Shown: positions 57,671 to 64,000 of the stretch, one piece after another
Numbering within the stretch: position 1 is the first letter of the stretch
How the letters are laid out: every line of letters begins with the position of its first letter
DNA from: Ilex aquifolium
Lineage: Eukaryota > Streptophyta > Magnoliopsida > Aquifoliales > Aquifoliaceae
Assembly (NCBI GenBank): GCA_951799425.1
Contig: OX637410.1
Coordinates: 1-64,000, forward strand
DNA length: 64,000 bases
Reading direction: 5' to 3'
Translations under genes and position numbers: made by a program
Notes under the pieces: model-generated
Told to the model about the DNA's origin: nothing
Databases searched by the model: none
Seen by the model: the letters and a program-made list of their open reading frames with translations, nothing else

Positions 57671-59862
57671 TTAACACACATAGACTGGATCAAAAAGTTG
57701 CACAGAAGTTACATTTTGAGTAAATCCATTATAATAGGGTTTAAGCCTTTGCCCGTTTACTTTGAAAATATTCCCAGTTACTGGATTTTCAATTTCAATT
57801 GTCCCATAGTCAAAAACTTGCTTAACTATATAAGGTCCTGTCCATCTAGATCTTAATTTTCCAGGGAATAAACGAAGTTTTGCATTGTACAGTAGAACTT
57901 TTTGAGATGGTTCAAAAGATTTTCTCATGATATATTTATCATGAAAAATTTTTGTTCTTGATTTAGCAATTTTTGCGTTTTCATAGGCTTCATTTCTTAA
58001 TTCTTCTAATTCATTTATTTGCAATTTACGTGATATTTCAACTTCATCTATATCAAGATTCATCATTTTGATTGCCCAATATGCTTTATGTTCTAATTCA
58101 ACAGGCAAATGACATGGTTTACCATAAACTAACCGATAAGGAGACATTCCTAGAATAGTCTTATACGCAGTACGGTAAGCCCAAAGTGCATCGGTTAATC
58201 TTAAAGACCAATTCTTACGATATGGATTTATTGTTTTTTCTAAAATATATTTTATCTCCCTATTAGCTAATTCAGCTTGTCCACTTGTCTGAGGATGATA
58301 CGGAGTGGATATTTTATGAGAAATCAAGTATTTTTTCATCAGGTTTTCAAAAAATTTATTACAAAAATGTAATCCACCATCACTGATGATTGTTCGAGGA
58401 ATCCCAAATCTTGATAAAATATTTTCTTTTAAAAACTTGATCACCGTTCTGTGATCATTATTTCTACATGGAATTACCTCTACTCATTTAGAAACATAGT
58501 CAACTGCAACCAAAATATATAGATATCCAAAGGATGGGGGAAATGATCCCATAAAATCGATGTCCCAACAATCAAAAATTTCAATAATTAAAATAGGGTT
58601 TAAAGGCATCATATTTCTTTTTGAAATACTCCCTATTCTTTGACATCTGTCACAATTTAAACAAAAGATATGAACATCTTTAAAAAGAGTTAGCCAATAA
58701 AATTCACACTGCAAAATTTTAGCAACGGTTTTCTTTGAAGCAAAATGACCTCCGCAAGTTTCAGAGTGACAAAACTGAATTACCTGGCTGATTTCTTGAT
58801 TAGGTATACAACGTCTTATTATTTGGTCTTTACAGTATTTAAACACATAAGGATCTTCCCAGAAAAAATTACGTACCTCACTTAGGAACTTGTTTTTATC
58901 TGTCCAGGTATAATTAGAAGGAATAGTACCAGTAGCTAAATAATTGGCTATATTTGAATACCATGGTACTTCGGTTATTGCAAATAGTTGTTCATCTGGA
59001 AAGGTTTCTCTAATTGGAGTTGGTTCTTCCTTTATATCATAATTTAACCTTGACAAGTGATCTGCTACCACATTTTCTACTCCCTTCTTATCTTTAATTG
59101 TAAGATCAAATTCTTGAAGTAACAAAATCCAACGCAGGAGACGTGGCTTCGCATCTTTTTTAGTAAGTAAGTATTTTAAAGCTGCATGATCTGTAAATAC
59201 AACAATCGACCATCCAACCAAATATGATCAAAATTTATCTAATGCAAATCATCAAGTAATTCTTTTTCTGTGGTTGAATAGTTCATTTGTGCATCATTTA
59301 GAGTTTTGCTTGCATAGTAAATAACATATGGTTTTTTATCTTTTCTTTGACCTAATACAGCTCCTACTGCATAATCACTTGCATTACACATTAACTCAAA
59401 AGGTAAGGACCAGTCAGGAGGTTGCATGATAGGTGCAGAAATAAGCATGTTTTTTAATTTATCAAATGATAATTGGCATGCATCATTCCATTCAAATATT
59501 ATATCCCGACATAGAAGATTACAGATTGGTCTAGATATTGAACTAAAGTTTTTAATGAATCTTCTATAAAAATCAGCGTGGCCTAAAAAAGATCTAACAT
59601 CTTTTACAGTTTTAGGTGAAGGAAGATTAGCTATTAAGTCAATTTTGGATTTATCAACTTCAATTCCTTTTTCAGAGACTATGTGACCTAAAACAATACC
59701 TTGTGTAACCATGAAATGACATTTTTCCCAATTTAAGACAATGTTTGTTTCTTCACATCTAATCAGTACTCTTTCAAGATTTTCTAAACATAAGTGAAAT
59801 GAATCACCATATACTGAAAAGTCGTCCATAAAAACTTCTAGGTGTCGTTCTACCATATCACT
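57671..59862 (-). pseudogene. pol: Athila-4 pol, C-terminal part (RT end, RNase H, integrase)
   Basis: From right to left it has the RT catalytic box (VFMDDFSVYG near 59820), RT thumb (LGHIVSEKGIEVDKSKIDLI) and connection (WSLPFELMCNASDYAVGAVLGQ). RNase H ([24 protein letters not shown]) and the integrase zinc site ([23 protein letters not shown]) and core ([34 protein letters not shown]) follow. The C-terminal domain ends FKVNGQRLKPYYNGF with a natural stop at 57671. A small deletion near 59235 shifts the frame in RNase H, and a TGA near 58485 replaces the tryptophan of VSKWVE. The catalytic aspartates and glutamate are present. The 5' part is cut off by a solo LTR at 59863. Confidence 0.9.
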
Positions 59863-62800
59863 TGTGACGCCCCAATTTCCGGGGGTCCTTTATTAACCGT
59901 TGACCATCCGTCAACCCGCGGAAATACTCGTGATAGTCGTATAACCCGACACCACGTCATTCACATGCTTTTAACCGGATTTACCATCCACAAGGTCAAT
60001 TATACCTCAATTTTTGTCCATTTATGTCATAGGAACCAAAGAAAACAAAACCCAAAAGCATGGCTAAGCATTTTGAAAATTTCAATTTTTTTTGGAAAAA
60101 CCTTCCGGAAGGTCGACATACACCTACCGGAAGGTTGCTGAAAGAACAGTTAAATGAAAAGGATCAATTGCAAGAACTTCCGGAAGGTCGACATCAGTAG
60201 CAAAAACCTTCCGGAAGGTTCATTCCAGTAGCCAAAACCTTCCGGAAGGTTCATTCCAGAAAACAAAACCTTCCGGAAGATTTTGGCAGTCAAAAAGAAA
60301 CCCAAGGCAAAACCTTCCGGAAGGTCCATTCCAGTAGACAAGTCCTTCCGGTAGGTTTTACTCCAGTAGCTAAAATCTTCCGGAAGGTTCATTCCAGTGG
60401 GCAAAACCTTCCGGAAGGTATTAGCTGTGAACAAGGCATCCAGGGTTTTTAACAAAACCTTCCGGAAGGCCGACATACACCTTCCGGTAGGTTTTCAGAC
60501 TGTGAGCAAAAAAATGGATTTCTTTCCCCTCCAAACCATCCTTAAAGCTACCCCATACACTCCAAACTCATCCAACACATGTTTAATGAGATTATTCCAT
60601 ATAATACACAACTCATACAAGCTCTATCACAATTCATTCCATGATATATATACATCAAAATGGAATTTTGTTAAAGGTTTTACAAAACTCAAACTAAGGC
60701 CACAAGCCGGCCCCCTTCATGCTTGATGCTCTCCAAGTGAGCCATCCACCGGTGCAAAACCCACACCTGAAATGTTGTCCCACGAAGGGTGAGCCACGCT
60801 CAATAGGATATCCTCCTACAGAGGCTACTCCCCAACCTAAGTGCATATGAAATGCGCACATGCAACAATCAACAAGCATCAACCAATCCAACAAGAGTAT
60901 ATACTTCAATGTTAGAAAGCTACCATGATATGCTATGTCATGCCATGATATGAGATAGAACTCACTCACGCACCTTATCCCGAGTCTTCCCCGACTCACA
61001 CAACACAATGCAAAAGTCAACGTGTATGAACCCGTCTATTGACGGAGAAACCCTCCCAATGATCGTTTGAGATAAAAGTTATGTCTTTATAAAAAAATCA
61101 AATCATTGTTAGAGGCTACCCATTGAATGGGTGTTTTTATACAACAAAATCTTGTGTCTTCCTGGGCAACGGATTTTGGAATCGCACCGCCGGTTCCGTG
61201 GGCCTATCTACACTTTTTGGACTTGCACCGTCGGAGTGTATAAACCAGTGGTTCCGGGTTTTTCACCCGAGGGAGTGTCTAGCCCTACTTGCTTTACCCG
61301 ACACAAGTTTTCCTTATGCAATGCAACCGTGCAACTCAGTCAGATCTTCGATCCCGACTTTCACGAGTTCACATACCAACCACCAAGATTTGGTGTTTGA
61401 TCCACAACACATGCACACACCCACACTCATGCCTATGACCCATGAATGCGATGTCAACTCACCACACACACTCATGTCTTATAACCATGAATGTGATGTA
61501 CCCATGAGAATGCAATGTAATATACCCTTGCATCTTCTCCACATGTTCAATATGTATGAATGCCATATGAACAACTCAACAATAAATCCACATATCCATG
61601 GTACTTCATATCATAAGCATATGCATATAAATACCATAATTCAACACTTTGTCAACACCTCGTAAGCATGTGTATATCAACATTTTCCTTAATCACAATA
61701 TCCAAGCATGTTATACATAGTTCATGCAAAACATACTTCACATTTTCATCAAAGCATTTACTCAACACCTTCAAAGCATCCAAGATCATGTAATCACATA
61801 ATATACTCAAATTCATCATAAAGCTCCAGAAATCATATTAATTGATTTCTACACAATTATACCAAGATATAATTCATTCTACCCATAACATAACCTCATA
61901 TGTCATAATTTCTCAAGAAATTATCAACAACCATTCCTAATTGTCCATTTCATTTAGGAATTCACTTTACCCAATTTCCCATATCAATTTTCTACACTTC
62001 AAGTTTCTTTATGAAATTTACCCATCAAGTAAATTTATTTACCCATTTCATACCAACCTTGCTTAGCACATTTGGTACTCATTTCCCACACATGAAATGC
62101 ATTAGTGGTACATTAAACTAGAGAATGTGATTTAAATCTTGCTACCCATTCTCAATACCCATTTCACCCAAATAACCACAATAGGCAAGTGATACATATA
62201 TATATACACCTACCCATTCCATATAACCTTCCTAGGTTGGAAATAAACCTAAGTAGGAAGAAAATCCTACCTCTTGTAGCGTGTAGAATCGCCGTGGGAA
62301 GCTCCTAGAACTCAAAGCAAGCTTGAATCCTCCACTTCCAAATTTTCGGCCCTCCAACGTTCGGTGAAAACCGTCGTTTTTGGTACCCACGCGTAGCCCT
62401 CGACGCGTAGAGCAACTCTTGTTCTTGGGCCGAATCGATTTGAGCGCTAGAACGGAGTAAATCGTAGAGAGAAGGTGGAGTTTTCTCTCATTTTCCCTCT
62501 CTTCTTTTCTCTCGGCTGAAACCGGCTGAATGGTGAAGGAGAAGTCTGATTTTTCAGACTTTAGGCCCCTATTTATATTTTTAGGATACTTGGCCCACAA
62601 TTGGCCACATGTCCTATTTAATTTCGGGTCCGTTTTAATCCCGAAACGACTAAATTTCGCTCCGGTTCAAGTTCGAATTATTTTTATTTCAACTTGCCTC
62701 TAATATTTCCCCAAACTTTAAAATTTTATAAAAAATTTCGTGCACGGGGTCACCCGAGGCCCGTTCGTCTCGTAAAACGCAAAAAATCCGAGTATCTCGG

Positions 62801-62967
62801 AATTCAACGAAATTTGACGTGGTAACTAGATTTCGCGAGACGAATCCAACGGTGGAATCCGTTTCGTCACCCGAGATCTAGAAAAATTCAGTTTTTCAAC
62901 TAGTACCGAAGTGGCAATTCACCTATTGCCCTTGTTCGTCAAAGTTTAAATTTTCCGGGGTTTCACA
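59863..62967 (-). mobile_element. Minus-strand Tekay solo LTR (C4), TSD TCACT
   Basis: TGTGACGCCCC on the left, CGGGGTTTCACA on the right, flanked by TCACT at 59858-59862 and 62968-62972. 3105 bases, longer than LTR1 partly because of a 400-base palindrome array. Minus-strand TATA box at 62570-62577. It splits the Athila-4 RT between ..CMLSIFSD and MVERHLEV. No genes. Confidence 0.93.
60099..60500. repeat. Array of 12 ACCTTCCGGAAGGT palindromes in C4
   Basis: Twelve copies of ACCTTCCGGAAGGT or close variants, most with an intact central CCGG. Linkers are 15-45 bases, several containing CATTCCAGTAG followed by CAAAACC. This is the largest array in the window. It lies about 235 bases from the LTR end, where C1, C2 and C3 carry GTACCGGTAC instead. 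Confidence 0.93.
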
Positions 62968-63990
62968 TCACTAAATATACTTAACATACAACGCTGAAAA
63001 GTAGTTGGAGCATTACATAACCCAAAAGGCATTCTTTTATAAGCAAAAGTTCCAAACGGACATGTAAATGTAGTTTTTTTCTTGATCATCTATTGCAATT
63101 TCAATCTCATTATAACCAGAATATCCATCTAGAAAACAATAATATGCATGACCAGCTATTCTTTCAAGTACTTGATCTAGGAATGGTAACAGAAAGTGAT
63201 CCTTTCTGGTGAGAGAATTTAGCTTTCTATAATCAATACATACACGCCAACCTATGACTGTACGCATTGGGACTAATTCGTTTTCTTGATTTTTTATTAC
63301 AGTAACACCAGACTTCTTTGGAACTACTTGTGTAGGACTGACTCATTTACTATTAGATATAGGATAAATGATATTAGCATCTAGTAGTTTAAGTACTTCT
63401 TTGCGAACTACCTCTTTCAAATGTGGATTTAATCTTCTTTGCATTTGACGAGATGGTTTAGCATTTTCTTCTAAGTAAATACAATGAGTACATAGAAGTG
63501 GACTTATACCTTTTATATCTGCTATTGTCCATCCAATAACAGTTTGGTGATTTTTCAAAATTTTTGTCTGTTCTTTTTCCTGAATTTCAGATAATTATGA
63601 TGATATTATTACTTGATAGATTTCATTTTCTCCTAGAAAAATATATTTTAGATTGGTTGGAAGAGGTTTTAATTCTGGCTTAAAAACTTTGTCATTAGAT
63701 TCCACAATTGTTGGGGCTAATTCTTCACATTGTATATCTTTTACAGATATGATTTCGGATTCAGTATCCGATTCAATTTCAGATTCAATATCAGGTATTG
63801 ATTCTAATGCAAATAATTTCTTTTCCAGAAAGTTCTTTTCAAAAAAACTTTGAGTTAATGTCCCCACATAATTTACTTCTTGTATTTCTTCTTCTTCTTC
63901 TCTAGGCCGTTTTGCATTTTTACAAATATTTAATTCCAAAGTTATATTTTCGAATGAAAGTTTCATGACTCCATTCCTACAATTTATCAA
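62968..63990 (-). pseudogene. pol: Athila-4 pol, N-terminal part (protease-RT linker and RT)
   Basis: Right of the solo LTR the frame reads the RT start ([52 protein letters not shown]). Further right come TIADIKGISPLLCTHCIYLEENAK and LNPHLKEVVRKEVLKLLDANIIYPIS (63558-63343), then an acidic linker (63990-63595, IPDIESEIESDTESEI) starting at MINCRNGVMKLSFENITLELN, which in Athila follows the protease. One-base shifts near 63100 and 63600 and a stop near 63340 break the frame. The protease and gag are outside the window. Confidence 0.88.
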
Positions 63991-64000
63991 TGCATTTGAT

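Larger units (their letters stand above)
47627..64000 (-). mobile_element. Athila-4 retrotransposon, right end outside the window
   Basis: A minus-strand element inserted in Athila-3. Left end TGATTCGACAC at 47627, preceded by GGTTC (47622-47626). Reading toward the left from the window edge it has protease-RT linker, RT, RNase H, integrase, a small cysteine-rich ORF, ORF3, noncoding 3' region and 3' LTR. Gag and the 5' LTR lie beyond 64000. It is better preserved than Athila-1. It contains two Tekay solo LTRs. Confidence 0.9.

Noticed and set aside
60099-60500. Open frames through the ACCTTCCGGAAGGT array (both strands) as a repeat protein gene
   Set aside because: Palindromes lack stop codons and so give open frames on both strands. 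Arrays with other words at the same place encode unrelated peptides.
1-64000. Host protein-coding genes
   Set aside because: I looked for conserved plant protein motifs and intron-exon structure between the elements. All spacers are LTR, untranslated or LINE sequence.

Overview
The window looks like repeat-rich nuclear DNA from a flowering plant. It has chromovirus (Tekay/Del-type) and Athila-type Ty3/Gypsy LTR retrotransposons, a plant LINE, a tRNA-derived SINE, a block of plant-type telomere repeat (CCCTAAA) and AT-rich spacers. I found no credible host gene, rRNA gene, functional tRNA gene or CRISPR array. Nearly every coding stretch is a decayed gag-pol, LINE or Athila 'ORF3' sequence. 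The species cannot be named from this.

Layout. 1-8773: remains of one LTR family (T2), a minus-strand Tekay solo LTR broken by a LINE that ends in telomere-like repeat, an inverted LTR leader, and a SINE with a perfect 18-bp target duplication. 8774-21405: a head-to-tail Tekay array, LTR1 - gag-pol - LTR2 - truncated gag-pol, with primer-binding sites after both LTRs. 21405-42432: a decayed minus-strand Tekay element whose 3' LTR is split by a 15.8-kb minus-strand Athila element (Athila-1, 22811-38642, duplication ATGCC). Athila-1 itself carries two solo LTRs (23575-25640, duplication AATTC; 34604-36845, duplication GTTTG). 42433-47626: 3' LTR and 3' region of a second Athila (Athila-3). 47627-64000: a third Athila (Athila-4) running off the right edge. 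Its LTR holds a Tekay solo LTR (48394-52670, CCATG), which holds an Athila-3-type solo LTR (49641-51468, ATACC). Its reverse transcriptase is split by another Tekay solo LTR (59863-62967, TCACT).

Order of events from nesting: minus-strand Tekay, then Athila-1 and Athila-3 into it, then Athila-4 into Athila-3, then Tekay solo-LTR insertions into Athila-4, and last the Athila-3-type LTR inside one of those.

The most interesting signal is not a gene. Several LTR types carry short arrays of palindromes centred on CCGG: GTACCGGTAC, ACCTTCCGGAAGGT, GCGTCCGGACGC or ATCCGGAT. They sit at fixed places in the LTR, and again just upstream of a TATA box driving the third ORF (ORF3) of the Athila elements. 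Within one Athila element the LTR and the ORF3 promoter carry the same motif type. Between otherwise homologous LTRs the motif type switches. One array type, including its linkers, is shared between the Tekay and Athila lineages. This looks like an exchangeable cis-regulatory cassette, possibly recognised by an element-encoded protein. That function is inference. A small cysteine-rich ORF between pol and ORF3 of Athila-4 (56925-57329) is also unexplained.
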